DNA from: Heterocephalus glaber
Taxonomy: Eukaryota; Chordata; Mammalia; Rodentia; Bathyergidae
Assembly (NCBI RefSeq): GCF_000247695.1
Contig: NW_004624747.1
Location: 5,857,797-5,921,796 of the forward strand
Direction of reading: 5' to 3'
DNA length: 64,000 nt
Below, piece after piece: positions 30,801-38,532 of this stretch. How positions within the stretch are numbered: position 1 is the stretch's first letter; each line of letters begins with the position of its first letter. A program made the translations under genes and the position numbers. Below the pieces are notes generated by a model. That model did not search any database, had not been told where the DNA came from, and saw only the letters and a list, made by a program, of their open reading frames with translations.

Positions 30801-33800
30801 CTCCTGCTGGAGAGATGGTTTCTAGCAGTGTAGGCATACCCCCTCCCTTCACAAGCCTTTTCTATGGCTAGAAAAATGGCTTGCAAATAAAAACATTATT
30901 TTTTTTTCCAAAATGCGAAGCAACCACTGGGACTGATGAAATTTTAAATAGCACTTTATATGTTACGTACATATACAAATTCCCCACGATAAATGTAATC
31001 ATTATGTACTGCAAATACGTACTAATAAAAATAAAATTTAAAACAATCATTTTATAGGGTTTAGGGGTGTAGCTTAGTGGCGGGACACTAAAGGGTTGAC
31101 TTTTGATCTGAATGTAGAGGGGCTGCCTCCCCTAGAGGGACAGTGGCAGAGAGGAGAGTGGCTTCACCACTTGTTGACCAAGACCTTTGTTCCAGAGCAA
31201 GCCTCCCAGTAATTTATTAACATCAGTAGTGATTAAGATAAATAGCCAGTGGCCAGTCCTGCAGAAAGAGCTAGGGGCTGGAATGCTGAGGAGGGTAAAG
31301 GGGAGACATCTGATGACCTTTGATGGGCTCTGGGCTCTTTCCACTACTTTTTTTTTGGTACCAGGGATGGAACTCAGGACCTTGTGCTTTCGAGGCAGGC
31401 ACCAGAACCACTGAGCTAAATCCCCGGCTCTTTCCACTACTTTCTAATCCTCCCCACTTATGGCCCTCAGTTTCCCCAACTGTCAAGTGAGCAGGGTAGA
31501 GCAGCCCATCTCAAAGGATCTTTTCTACAGGTAAAAATCCAACAAGGGACTTGTCCAAAGATTCCAGGGTGGATCTCAATTTCAGGCACATTTTCAAGAG
31601 TTCAATTTTCATTTTCTTGGTGAATTTGCAATGTTCTCCTACCCTTGACTTCTCCAATCCCTCTCACCTGCTTCCTTATTTTGATGTACAGTGACTTCTA
31701 AAATACCATACCAGGGCTTGAATTGTAGCTCAGTGGTAGAGTACTTGCCTAGCATGGACAGAGCCCTGGGTTCAATCAGCACTCAGAACAAAACAAACCA
31801 CTATCCTAGAAACAATACTTTTTTTTCTTGTTAAGTGTTTTGTTTATTATCTGTCTCCCTATCGGAATTAACCCCATAAGCACAGGGACCTGCTCTATTC
31901 TTCTGTGTCCCCAGTGTCTGGAATAGGGGCACATGGTACATGATCAATCTGTGTTTGGGAAATAAAGGTGGGGGGCAGTTAGAGGAAAATGATGAAAGTT
32001 GGAAGGTAAGAAACAGAAGATGGAAGCCAGGTGTGGTGGTGCACACCTGTAATCCCAGCACTTAGGAGGTTGAGGCAGGAGGATCGCCATGAGTTCGAGG
32101 CCAGCCTGGACTACATAGAGAGTTTAAGCCCAGCCTGAACTACATAGTGAGGCCCTGTCTCAAAAAACTAAAATAAATAAGTGAATAAATAATAAACGGA
32201 AGATGGGTCTTGGCCTAGAATGTGGACTCAGGGAACTTTCCCATTCCCAACAGCAATATTAATGTTTAAGAGCCCAGGCTCTGGACAAACCCAAGCTCTA
32301 ATCCCAGCTCAGCTTAATCTTTCTGGGCCTCATTTCCTCATCTGTAAAACTGGGGCCACAGGATGGGCCTTTTAGAAAAAAGGCCTAACGTGGCAATGCA
32401 GCTACCATCACTATTTCTACCTATCTTCCTAACACATCTCCTGGCTCTCACCTTTTCCTTCTTTATCTGTCAAGCACCTTTTTTCTTTGCAGTGCTAGAC
32501 AACAAACATATGGCAGGCAAGCATTTTACTGAACTATATCTCCAGCACTTTTTATTTTATTTTGAGGCAGGATCTCACTAAGCTGCCCAGGTTGGGCTTG
32601 ATCTTGCAATCCACCATCAAGACCATCTTAAATGCACCATTTTATGATGCCATTGCTCTGCTCAAAGCCTACAAAACAACAGCTAAATGTCTCCACTTGG
32701 GATTCCAGCTCTAACCTACTTTGCTGAGCTTTCCAGAGTCAACTTCCTTTTAATTTTGGTGACTACAGAGGCCCGGAGTTGCCACTCCCATAGTTCTCTG
32801 ACTAACAGCTTCATAGTAACCTGGGAACTTGTTAGAAACTTTCAGGCCCCATCTCAGACCTAGTCAACAGAAACGCTGAAAATTGGGCCTGACCATTTGA
32901 GTTTTCATAAGACCACCAGGGATTCTAATGCTTGCTCAAGTTTGAGGATCACTGCTCTAGTGCAGTCCCAATTGCATCTTTTCATGTAATTTTAGTAAAT
33001 CATTCCAGAAATGCCAAAAATTGTGGTATCTAAGCTGCGTCTCAGGCCTAGAAAACCATGACCTAGCTTTGTCCAAGAGCGGTATGTCTCAGCGAGGTGA
33101 GGTGGTACACAACTGCAATCCCAGCTACTTGAGAGGCTGAGGCAGAAGGATCACAAGTTCGAGTCCAGCCTGGGCTAATTAGCAAGACTATTTCTAAATA
33201 AAAAGGGCCAGGGATATAGTTCATCACTCCCTGTGTTCAATTCCCAGTATCACAAAGAGTGAAAGAGACTCCCCCAGATAGACTAGTCCAGTCCTTTCCC
33301 ACAAAAATCTCATATTTTCCCCTCAATTCTTTTATTAATTTCATATAGATATGTTTTACTCCCCAGCCACACAAGGAGCCACTAGCTAATCCCCTTCCAT
33401 TCCCCCCAGGATGCCTAACATAGTACTTTTTGGGGAGGGTACCGGGGATCGAACTTGAGACCTTGCATTTACAAGGCAGGTGGCGGAACCTCTGAGCTAA
33501 ATCCCTGGCCCCTAATAGTACTTCTGACATGATAGTTGCTCAATAAATACTTGAAACACATGAGAACTTTTCTCTCTCTAAGAAAAGTTACTCTAGATGA
33601 CATACATGCACTGCCAATAACAATCAACAATCTGATGCAGCCAGGAGTGGTGTTGCATGCCTGAAATCCCACCACTCGCTGAGGCAGGTGAATCCCTGTG
33701 AGTTCAAGGTCAACCTGGGCTACATAGCGGGATCCTGTCTCAAACAAACACCAAAAAAAGCCTCCCCACATGAAACTCCAGAACATTCTAGATTTATATG

Positions 33801-35870
33801 CTGGAAACCTCGGCTCTATGCACATTCTGAAATATCTTGTCATTTGAATCAGTTAAATTTAGAAACGGGCTGCATTTCTGCTTATCGTTCCAGAGAGATG
33901 TCTTCAGCTAAAAAAAGATTACTGATGTACCAGTAACAAAAATCACTGTTTACTGAGCATTTATTATGTGCTAAGAGCTAACCCATGCAGTACTTTTTTT
34001 GAGAGGGAGTCTCACTATGTTTCCTGGGGGCGGCCTTGAACTTGTGATCCTTTTGCCTCAGTCTCCTGAATAGATAGCATTTGGGGACAGCCTGAGGGTC
34101 AGAAAGAGATGTTCTCAGGTACGCAATGTGGGACCAGGGCTTAAAATTTGCAAAGTAATTTTTTTTGTTTGTTTGTTTTGTTTTTTGAGACAGGGTCTTG
34201 CTATGTAGCCCAGGGTGGCCTTGCTCATGGCAATCCTCCTGTCTCAGCCTCCAAAGTGCTGGGACTTCAGGCATGCACCACTACCCCCGGCTCCAAAGCA
34301 GTCTTTGAGGGACTTGATAAATATTTATCTAAGTGCCTTTACAGCAATTCTGTGAAAAGTACCAAGCATAGATCACCATGTCCACTTTACAGAGATGGAA
34401 ACTGAGGCTCAAAGGTTTAGTTCCTCACTGGGGTTACCAAATAAGTAACTGCTGCCTCTTAAATCCTCCCCTGCCCCTCACTTCCTTGTGTTTTTTTTTT
34501 TTTGGTACCAGAGATTGAACTCAGGACCTTGCACTTGTGAGGCAGGCGTGGTACAACTGAGCTAAATCCCTGGCCCCAGTACAACCTATCTTGTCACCCT
34601 CATTTTACAAATGAGGAAACTGAGTCTTGAAGAGATCAAATGACATGACCAAGGTCACCCCTCCAAAACAGGCTGAGTTACATTTGCTAGTGCCAGGCAA
34701 ACATCGGGTTCATTTCATGATGTCAGCCTTCTCCCTCATATCAGGCAGTCCAGGTGAGGGGCACAAGCCCATCTCCTCTCCCCAAGCTGTCCAAAAGCCC
34801 CACTGAATGATGCTTAACATCTCAAGGCAATGCCTAACAGAACTCTGCAGCTTCACTCCCAGGCTGCTGGGCAGGAAGGACCCCTGGTTTCTTTCCACAG
34901 GTGGGAGGACAGGCGCTCTCACTTCTTTGGCACACCTTCTTTGAGCATACATTGCCCTGAGCGCTGTGGGGGTGGGAAGCTGGGGAAACAGAAAAATTAG
35001 ATAATCATCTGGTGGGACAAGCAGGTAAGCACTAGGTCCCAAGTGCGGGGTGATAAAGGCAGAGATAGGGGAAGTACAGTGCACTGGATAGAGGGAGGAG
35101 CCACCCAGGGCCAGTCGGGGTGGCTAAACCTGCCCCAGCCCAGAGTAGAGGCAAACAACAGCCAGCACTGAGCACATGGCCCAGCCAACCTCCCTCTCCT
35201 AGGAGGCAGCCAGATGTGGTGCAAAGTGCATGGTGCGTCAGAAGACCTGAGTCCCAGATCCAGGGCTACCACCACACAGCCTGGAGAGCGACCTTGGACA
35301 ACCCCCATCTCCTCTTGGGCCTCTGCTGGCCCACCTGTACAGTTGAGGGTGGAGAAGCAAGAGGTCTATACAGCCATGCCCTTGGGGGTCCCCAGTGAAC
35401 TTCCCCCAACTTCCTGAGAGAAGAGCTGCCCGACCAGGAATCCCCAGTGAGTGCTAAAGCACAATCACAGACAAAGGCCTGAGGAATGGGCCACTACCTC
35501 TGCCCTCTCCCACTCTCCAGGACTCAGGACCTGTGCCTCCCACTAAAGCCACCTTTCATTCTCTGCCCAGACGCAGGTCCCCACCAACACAAAGACCCTG
35601 CCCGTACTTTTCTCACCTCCTCTGTTCTACCCAAGAACCTCCCCAGGCCTAGATCCCCGCCCCTGGGATCCAAGTCGAGGCATCTCCACCCTTCCCTCAA
35701 CCCCCACCCCTGGCTCTCACCGGGCAGCAGCCGCAGCCGGCGCGGCAGCGACCCCCGCTCTGGGTCCTGGGCTACCCAGTAGCCGCCGTGTCGCCACAGA
35801 GATGCTGCAAAGCCGCGGAGCCATGTTGGAGAGGCGCAGGTTGGAAGAAGTCCCCGCCCCCGTTGCCAGT
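17320..35870 (-). CDS. NIPSNAP1: NIPSNAP1, complete gene
   Basis: NIPSNAP1 is a mitochondrial protein of the NIPSNAP family. It is known to be exposed on damaged mitochondria, where it recruits autophagy adaptors. Ten coding exons (35721-35824, 29612-29739, 29350-29395, 28982-29076, 23557-23627, 23290-23430, 22950-22981, 22536-22630, 20438-20521, 18365-18429) total 861 bases, encoding 286 residues plus stop. The human protein has 284. The N-terminus ([16 protein letters not shown]) is basic and acid-free, as in a mitochondrial presequence. It is followed by an Ala-rich stretch and the two conserved NIPSNAP-domain halves ([10 protein letters not shown], and earlier YKIQFHNVKPE). All phases join and all introns are GT-AG. 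The gene is probably intact. Confidence 0.97.
17339..17344 (-). terminator. NIPSNAP1: NIPSNAP1 poly(A) signal ATTAAA
   Basis: ATTAAA on the minus strand, just over 1 kb after the stop codon, is the best signal in the expected range. It is inferred only. No transcript end can be seen. Confidence 0.55.
18476..18525. repeat. (TG)n/(CA)n mixed tract
   Basis: Short alternating purine-pyrimidine run GTGCGCGCGTGCGTGCACAC in NIPSNAP1 intron 9, near the exon 10 acceptor. Z-DNA-prone by composition. Confidence 0.7.
18699..18785 (+). repeat. ID-O SINE
   Basis: GGGCTGGGGATGTAGCTCAG with CCTAGCATGTGAGGCCCTGG. One of the better-kept ID-O copies. Confidence 0.9.
18786..18888 (+). repeat. ID-Y SINE in the ID-O tail
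   Basis: Directly downstream of the ID-O A tail. It has a CAAAA-repeat tail. Confidence 0.9.
18962..19135 (+). repeat. ID-O with purine-rich tail
   Basis: The ID body reaches 19045. The tail has become a GA/GGAA-rich run to about 19135. Confidence 0.75.
19225..19295 (-). repeat. MIR fragment
   Basis: TTTACAATGGGGAGGTTGCA followed by CAGAGAGGGTCAGCTCAGTC. Confidence 0.5.
19976..20305 (+). repeat. B1-dID split by an antisense B1
   Basis: Sense B1 19976-20072 and its ID part 20247-20305 are separated by an inserted antisense B1 at 20078-20223. AT-rich TTTTTAATTTT / TTTTAAAATTTT flanks are the likely target copies. Confidence 0.8.
20438..20521 (-). CDS. NIPSNAP1: NIPSNAP1 exon 9
   Basis: 84 bases completing Ala and encoding [15 protein letters not shown] to DENVYYT plus one base. 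Acceptor CCACAG, donor GTGAGC. Confidence 0.95.
20600..21500. other. NIPSNAP1 intron 8 stretch, nothing recognised
   Basis: No exon, RNA gene or repeat was identified in this unique-looking stretch. Confidence 0.4.
21514..21604 (+). repeat. ID-Y SINE
   Basis: TSD ACCTCAAAGGC at 21503-21513 and 21605-21615. Confidence 0.95.
21616..21770 (+). repeat. B1 with internal duplication
   Basis: Two related GGCC(A/C)-CCT blocks with TAGTTCAAGGCCAGCCTGAA. Confidence 0.85.
21778..21880 (+). repeat. ID-Y SINE
   Basis: TSD ATAGCCTT versus ACAGCCTT. Tail of ACAAA repeats. Confidence 0.88.
22051..22130 (-). repeat. ID-Y SINE
   Basis: TSD CTTCCACAGATATT on both sides (about 22036-22050 and 22132-22145). 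Confidence 0.94.
22168..22250 (-). repeat. ID-Y SINE
   Basis: Antisense, inserted in an ATT-rich tract. ATCCCTGGCCC end intact. Confidence 0.88.
22422..22513 (-). repeat. ID-Y SINE next to NIPSNAP1 exon 8
   Basis: Near-consensus body (GGTACCGGGGATCGAACTCG) with TSD CTCCTGGAAAGT on both sides. It is in the same orientation as the gene and ends 22 bases before the exon 8 edge. Confidence 0.95.
22536..22630 (-). CDS. NIPSNAP1: NIPSNAP1 exon 8
   Basis: 95 bases completing Trp and encoding [16 protein letters not shown] to VVHHLW plus one base. Acceptor CTCCAG, donor GTAAGT. A young SINE ends about 22 bases inside the intron after this donor. Confidence 0.96.
22950..22981 (-). CDS. NIPSNAP1: NIPSNAP1 exon 7 (32-base micro-exon)
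   Basis: 32 bases encoding [10 protein letters not shown] and the first two bases of Trp. Acceptor TTTCAG, donor GTGAGT. Confidence 0.95.
23290..23430 (-). CDS. NIPSNAP1: NIPSNAP1 exon 6
   Basis: 141 bases, 47 whole codons, [12 protein letters not shown] to YELRTYKLK. This begins the second NIPSNAP-domain half. The intron to exon 5 is only 126 bases. Donor GTGCCT is weak beyond GT. Confidence 0.95.
23557..23627 (-). CDS. NIPSNAP1: NIPSNAP1 exon 5
   Basis: 71 bases completing Val and encoding [14 protein letters not shown] to LKNNK. Acceptor CAACAG, donor GTATGT. Confidence 0.96.
23795..23885 (+). repeat. MIR
   Basis: AGACCTGGGTTTGAGCTCCA and CTCTGCCAGGTGGCC. Confidence 0.65.
23954..24045 (+). 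repeat. ID-O SINE, 5' shortened
   Basis: Starts GGGCTGTAGCTCAGTGGTAG, with the first GGGGAT lost. CCCTATACT end. Confidence 0.85.
24183..24474 (+). repeat. B1-dID split by an ID-Y
   Basis: B1 24183-24304 and its ID-O end 24409-24474 flank a younger ID-Y at 24305-24400. AAATAAACAATAAA and AAATAAACAAAAAA are the target copies. Confidence 0.82.
24480..24620 (+). repeat. B1 with internal duplication
   Basis: Its tail is the starting point of the purine tract that follows. Confidence 0.85.
24621..24832. repeat. (GGA/GAA)n purine tract, about 210 bases
   Basis: Almost pure A/G on the plus strand, grown from the B1 tail. The poly-Ser/Leu/Glu/Arg reading frames here are repeat artefacts. Confidence 0.95.
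24843..24962 (+). repeat. Old B1 / B1-like
   Basis: AAAAGGCTGAAGCAGGAGGA and CATGGGCAACATAGAAAGAT. Strongly diverged. Confidence 0.65.
24977..25060 (+). repeat. ID-Y SINE
   Basis: TSD AAGAAAAGGA on both sides. Inserted in the old B1 tail. Confidence 0.9.
25306..25728 (+). mobile_element. MaLR (MLT1-type) LTR, nearly complete
   Basis: Shows the MLT1-type landmarks in order: GTGAGCTTATTTGGAAACAG, CACACCAAGGAATGCCC, CACCTTGATTTCAGACCTCT, AACTGTGAGAGAATAAATTT, and the CCCTAGGAAATTAAC end. Ancient mammalian LTR in NIPSNAP1 intron 4, antisense to the gene. Confidence 0.85.
25747..25857 (+). repeat. ID-O SINE with A/GA tail
   Basis: GGGCTGGGGATGCAGCTCAG, internal shortening, tail of 19 A then GGAAGGAAG. 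Confidence 0.88.
26010..26133 (+). repeat. L1 3' end, second subtype
   Basis: CTACAATGAATATAATTATT and CATGTACTAATAAAAATTA. Same subtype as 30920-31045. Confidence 0.7.
26134..26222 (+). repeat. ID-Y SINE, near consensus
   Basis: CGGCGCCTGCCTCGGAAGCG and GAGTTCGATCCCCGGTACC are almost unmutated. AAAAATTACA flanks both sides. Confidence 0.95.
26281..26427 (+). repeat. B1 with internal duplication
   Basis: Well preserved: GGCATGGTGGCACATGCCTG to CCCTGTCTC plus A tail. Confidence 0.92.
26507..26640 (-). repeat. B1 with internal duplication
   Basis: AAGACAGGGTCTCCCTAAGT to GATCATAAGCATTTAGCT, antisense. Confidence 0.85.
26852..26936 (-). repeat. ID-Y SINE
   Basis: GTACTAGGGATCGAACTCAG to GCTAAATCCCTACCCC. 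Confidence 0.9.
27090..27177 (+). repeat. ID-O SINE
   Basis: AAGCACTTGCCTAGCATGCA and the CTCCAGCACAGGAT end, before the purine tract. Confidence 0.85.
27178..27330. repeat. (GAA/GGA)n purine tract, about 150 bases
   Basis: Second pure A/G run of the same intron, grown from an ID-O tail. Confidence 0.95.
27385..27516 (+). repeat. B1
   Basis: CATGGTGGTGCATGCCTGTA, single copy of the GAGTTCGAGGCCAGCCTG block. Confidence 0.9.
27694..27977 (-). repeat. B1-dID split by an ID-Y
   Basis: Old ID part 27700-27757 and B1 part 27848-27977, with an ID-Y inserted at 27760-27846. TTTTAACTTTTT is duplicated at both joints. Confidence 0.85.
27984..28067 (-). repeat. ID-Y SINE, outer of a pair
   Basis: The TAGGTCAAGGATTTTTT / TAGATCAAGGATTTTTT copies flank this and the next element together. 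Confidence 0.9.
28068..28150 (-). repeat. ID-Y SINE, inner of a pair
   Basis: Head-to-tail with the previous element. Near-consensus CTTGCGCTTGCGAGGCAGGC. Confidence 0.92.
28160..28981. other. NIPSNAP1 intron 4 end, nothing recognised
   Basis: No repeat or RNA gene was identified. Open frames here have no supporting features. Confidence 0.4.
28982..29076 (-). CDS. NIPSNAP1: NIPSNAP1 exon 4
   Basis: 95 bases encoding [15 protein letters not shown] to EQDQA. Acceptor CCACAG, donor GTGAGG. The following intron (5.35 kb) carries a MaLR LTR, an L1 end and two long GA-rich tracts. Confidence 0.96.
29350..29395 (-). CDS. NIPSNAP1: NIPSNAP1 exon 3
   Basis: A 46-base exon encoding [14 protein letters not shown] between split Phe and Thr codons. 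Acceptor TTACAG, donor GTGAGC. Confidence 0.95.
29446..29470 (+). repeat. (GT)n microsatellite
   Basis: About ten GT units in the 216-base NIPSNAP1 intron 2. Confidence 0.9.
29612..29739 (-). CDS. NIPSNAP1: NIPSNAP1 exon 2
   Basis: 128 bases completing Arg, then [15 protein letters not shown] to SSLYKIQ plus one base. Acceptor TTGCAG. The donor GTGAGTG was chosen over an overlapping GTGTGAG because only it gives the conserved Q-F-H-N-V across the junction. Confidence 0.95.
29740..30915. other. NIPSNAP1 intron 1, proximal part
   Basis: No repeat or RNA gene was recognised. The sequence next to exon 2 is unique-looking. Confidence 0.4.
30920..31045 (+). repeat. L1 3' end, second subtype
   Basis: CACGATAAATGTAATCATTA, GTACTAATAAAAATAAAAT. 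Confidence 0.7.
31351..31425 (-). repeat. ID-Y SINE with 18-base TSD
   Basis: GGCTCTTTCCACTACTTT is perfect at 31333-31350 and 31426-31443. Confidence 0.96.
31713..31796 (+). repeat. ID-O SINE
   Basis: GTAGAGTACTTGCCTAGCAT. A short deletion near the B box. Confidence 0.85.
32026..32185 (+). repeat. B1 with internal duplication
   Basis: GGTGTGGTGGTGCACACCTG to CCCTGTCTC. Both GAGTT-AGCCTG blocks present. Confidence 0.92.
32262..32365 (+). repeat. MIR
   Basis: AAGAGCCCAGGCTCTGGACA to CTCATCTGTAAAACTGGGG, a clear MIR. Confidence 0.8.
32485..32612 (-). repeat. B1-dID remnant
   Basis: ID part GGCAGGCAAGCATTTTACTG then B1 start TGAGGCAGGATCTCACTAAG. Confidence 0.65.
33092..33255 (+). repeat. 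B1-dID composite
   Basis: B1 to about 33200, then an ID with missing middle (CCAGGGATATAGTTCATCAC). Confidence 0.75.
33428..33513 (-). repeat. ID-Y SINE
   Basis: TSD CTAACATAGTACTT versus CTAATAGTACTT. Confidence 0.9.
33638..33752 (+). repeat. B1
   Basis: CCAGGAGTGGTGTTGCATGC, with about 15 bases missing before CGCTGAGGCAGG. Confidence 0.82.
33990..34077 (-). repeat. B1, truncated
   Basis: GAGTCTCACTATGTTTCCTG to CAGTCTCCTGAATAG. Confidence 0.75.
34157..34293 (-). repeat. B1
   Basis: GAGACAGGGTCTTGCTATGT to CATGCACCACTACCCCCGGC. Confidence 0.9.
34335..34440 (-). repeat. MIR fragment
   Basis: CACTTTACAGAGATGGAAAC then TGAGGCTCAAAGGTTTAG. Confidence 0.6.
34489..34577 (-). repeat. ID-Y SINE
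   Basis: T16 tract then GGTACCAGAGATTGAACTCA. CCACTGAGC altered to ACAACTGAGC. Confidence 0.9.
34590..34700 (-). repeat. MIR
   Basis: CATTTTACAAATGAGGAAAC, TGACCAAGGTCACCCCTCC. Confidence 0.75.
35208..35350 (+). repeat. MIR
   Basis: GCAAAGTGCATGGTGCGTCA to GGCCCACCTGTACAGTTGAG. Just upstream of NIPSNAP1 exon 1 in the genome direction. Confidence 0.55.
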
Positions 35871-35960
35871 TCGGGGCGGGGCCCGTATGATCCCCGCCCC
35901 TGCGGCTCGCCCTCCTCCCTCTGTGTGCAGCCGGGTGGGCGTAGCACCCCGCTTCCTATA
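35715..35960 (-). promoter_or_regulatory. NIPSNAP1: NIPSNAP1 CpG-island promoter
   Basis: A GC- and CpG-rich block spans exon 1 and its upstream side. Three SP1-type GC boxes lie at 35851-35861, 35872-35881 and 35891-35900, within 30-80 bases upstream of the ATG. There is no TATA box, so several dispersed start sites are likely. Confidence 0.75.
35721..35824 (-). CDS. NIPSNAP1: NIPSNAP1 exon 1
   Basis: The ATG at 35824 has a good context (A at -3, G at +4). It encodes 34 residues plus two bases. The Ala-rich run PAAAAA before the donor is longer than in the human protein and accounts for part of the extra length. Confidence 0.95.
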
Positions 35961-36007
35961 ACTCCTAGATGCCTGGCAGAAGTCGGATGCAGGTATCTGA
36001 GCCCCAG

Positions 36008-36100
36008 CAGCTCTACAGCTGATTCGCTCCGTTACATTAAGCAAGAATTTTTTCATTCTGAGCCTCAGTGGTCTCCTCGGTAAAATGGGAGCATCGAATA
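36008..36100 (+). repeat. MIR fragment
   Basis: CATTCTGAGCCTCAGTGGTC and CTCGGTAAAATGGGAGCA. Confidence 0.7.
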
Positions 36101-36174
36101 ATAATACTCAGGATTTCGAGGATGAGCCCAGGAGGATCAGTAAACCCTCTGAAATTGTGTACAGGTATATCTGG

Positions 36175-36358
36175 CAGCCGGGCAAGGTGGCATATTCCTG
36201 TAATCCCAGCACTCTGGGAAGCCGAGGCAGCAGGATCACAAGTGTGAACCAGCCTAAGCAACTTAGCCACTTAGTGAAACCCTATCTCAAAAAATTTAAA
36301 ACGGCTAAGGATGTAGTTTAATGAAAAGCCACTGCTTTCAATCTCCAGTACCATCAAA
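36175..36358 (+). repeat. B1-dID composite
   Basis: B1 with CCGGGCAAGGTGGCATATTC, then a worn ID with CGGCTAAGGATGTAGTTTAA. Confidence 0.82.
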
Positions 36359-36392
36359 AAGCGGTAGGGGTGCATACACTTGTGCGCTTTTG

Positions 36393-36474
36393 TTTGCTTT
36401 CTGGTGGTGGGGATTGACCTTAGGCCCTCCCACAAGAACACTTTACCACTGAGGTGCACCCACATACCCCACCC
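36393..36474 (-). repeat. ID-O remnant
   Basis: GGTGGTGGGGATTGACCTTA and CTTTACCACTGAGGTGC. Confidence 0.65.
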
Positions 36475-36479
36475 CATGA

Positions 36480-37320
36480 GTTTTGTGGAGGCAGGATGTC
36501 CGCCGGCAGTGGTTATCACACTAAGAAACAGCCTCTCTAACAATTTAAGACAGAGAGGCAAAGCTCTAGGCAACCAGAACGCTTTCTCTCCACCAAGGCT
36601 TGCTTTTCCATCCCTCTCAACCTTCTCTACGGGAGCCTCCGGGAATGGGAATTCACATCCTCCTTTCTCCCATGCCCAGCTCTTTGCTCTTCAAACTAAT
36701 GCCTTCTTAGCCCACAATCCCGCAGATCACAGATGGAGATGGAGAGCCTGCAGACCTCACGGAGGGGGCGGACTCAGACATACTGTATCCCAAAGGAATG
36801 TCACCCACTGACTGGCAGTTCTTTCCTCCTATGCCTGGGGTGAGAAAGTGGAGGGCAGGCTTTAATTTCCTGACTCCTTTAAATATTGAATCTACTTGCT
36901 AAGTACTGCACTGAGTTCTGAGACACCAAAGGAACCACGGTCCTTTTGGGAGTTGGGGCTTGGTGGGGCAGACAAATATCAAGTCACCACTGATACTTGT
37001 CAGCCCCTCCAGGACAAAGGCTTTAGCTGCCCACCACTCTTCCCTTGTCTCTCATGTCTGACACATTAAGTATTTACTGAATAAGTGAAAAATATGCATA
37101 GAAATGTTTGCCAATTGTAATAGAGACTACAGGGAAGTATGGAGAGGATTTCTAATGGGAGTGGGGAAGAGAAGGAAAGAGCTAAACAGACTGCAAATAC
37201 CTGTAAAGAAGTTAAGTTTGAACTAGGATTTTTCTTCTTCAGCTTTCTAATGTTGCTACAGTGAACATGTATTATTTGTGTGATTTATTTTAAAAGAAAC
37301 TGTATATCAACATGATTTTG
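36480..37320. other. Intergenic stretch upstream of NIPSNAP1, nothing recognised
   Basis: No repeat, RNA gene or coding exon was identified with confidence. Confidence 0.4.
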
Positions 37321-37338
37321 TTTTATTTCTTTTTTTGG

Positions 37339-37426
37339 GTTTTTTTTTTTTTGGTACTGGGGATTGAACTCGGGACCTTGCACTTGGCAGGCAAGTGGCA
37401 GAACCACTGAGCTAAATCCCCAACCC
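37339..37426 (-). repeat. ID-Y SINE in the tail of an antisense B1
   Basis: GGTACTGGGGATTGAACTCG to GCTAAATCCCCAACCCC. A GTTTT motif lies on either side. Confidence 0.9.
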
Positions 37427-37429
37427 CTG

Positions 37430-37555
37430 GTTTTGGTTTTTTGATACAGGATTTCACTATGTAGTCCAGGCTGGCTTCCAATTTATGGTGATCCTCCTTC
37501 CTCAGCCTCCTGAGTGCTGAGATTACAGGTTTGTGCCACCTGGCCTAGCTAATTG
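37430..37555 (-). repeat. B1
   Basis: TTGATACAGGATTTCACTAT to GGTTTGTGCCACCTGGCC. Confidence 0.85.
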
Positions 37556-37689
37556 GAAACCAGAATCAATTGTTATAAGCCGACAGAATCATCAAAATAA
37601 ATTGAAATGAAAATAGTAGTGTTGATGCCCTACTGTAGCTAAAACAGAAAGCTACAAACCTGCAGCTTGAACCCTGTATTAAAACAAAG

Positions 37690-37805
37690 TAGCTAGGCAT
37701 GATGTGCACGCCTGTAAGGCAGGTTGCAGCAGGAGGACCACTGTGAGCTCCAGACCAGCCTGAGCTACATAATGTGTGACCCTGTATCGAAAAACAAAAC
37801 AAGAA
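37690..37805 (+). repeat. B1 with internal deletion
   Basis: CTAGGCATGATGTGCACGCC, with the CAGCACTTGGGAGG block lost. Confidence 0.8.
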
Positions 37806-37806
37806 T

Positions 37807-37897
37807 GGGGCTGGGAATTTAGCTCAGTGGTGCTGCTCCTGCCTTGCAAGCTCAAGGTCCTGAATTCAATCCTGGGTACCAAGAAGGGGGGGGGGGA
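37807..37897 (+). repeat. ID-Y SINE with G-run tail
   Basis: GGGTACCAAGAA followed by a run of ten G. Confidence 0.85.
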
Positions 37898-38142
37898 GCG
37901 GGGAAACAAGAACAAAAAACAAAGTAAAGCACATAGAGGGAGTCAGAGACACAACTAGACTCATTGCTTCTTGGAATTATCAGAGAGACAAAAACAGTGT
38001 GAACTTCTCATTCCAGAAGTCAGTCTGATCTCCGTAGGGTCTCCAGTCATAGCCAATCAGGAAAAACCCAAATAGGTAAATGAAAAAATAGCAAATAGAT
38101 AAGTGACTGAGGTCAGGCCTTGGGAGCTGCTCTTCCTTTAGG

Positions 38143-38207
38143 GGATTGAACTCAGGACCTTGTGCTTGGCAGGCAAGCACTGGTACCACTGAACTAAATC
38201 CCTGGCC
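38143..38207 (-). repeat. ID-Y SINE without A tail, 16-base TSD
   Basis: The element starts at GGATTGAACTCAGG, so the 3' GGTACC and the A tail are absent. Yet CTGCTCTTCCTTTAGG is perfect at 38127-38142 and 38208-38223. Confidence 0.92.
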
Positions 38208-38444
38208 CTGCTCTTCCTTTAGGAACCAAGTGGTAGACTGAGTGTGAGAGGTGGAAGCAACCACTTCTGCCATAGGAGGGCTGACTTTGGGCCTTGATTT
38301 CAAAAGATGAATAGGAGTTTGCCAGGAGCAGAAGGAAGAGCAAGGAGAACCTCAGAAGAAGCAATGTGTACACAGTACAGTTATCCTCCATATCTGTGGG
38401 GAATTGTTTCCAGGCCCACCCCCAAGGATACAAATATCCATGGA

Positions 38445-38532
38445 GGACTAGGGATTTAGCTCAGTGGTACTGTGCCTGGCTTGCAAATGCAAGATCCTGA
38501 GTTCGATCCCCAATACCAAAAAAAAAAAAAAA
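38445..38532 (+). repeat. ID-Y SINE
   Basis: TSD ATCCATGGA at 38436-38444 and 38533-38541. Confidence 0.94.

Noticed and set aside
36380..36811. 143-codon plus-strand frame upstream of NIPSNAP1
   Set aside because: Begins in an ID-O remnant and shows no recognised domain, splice signals or start context.
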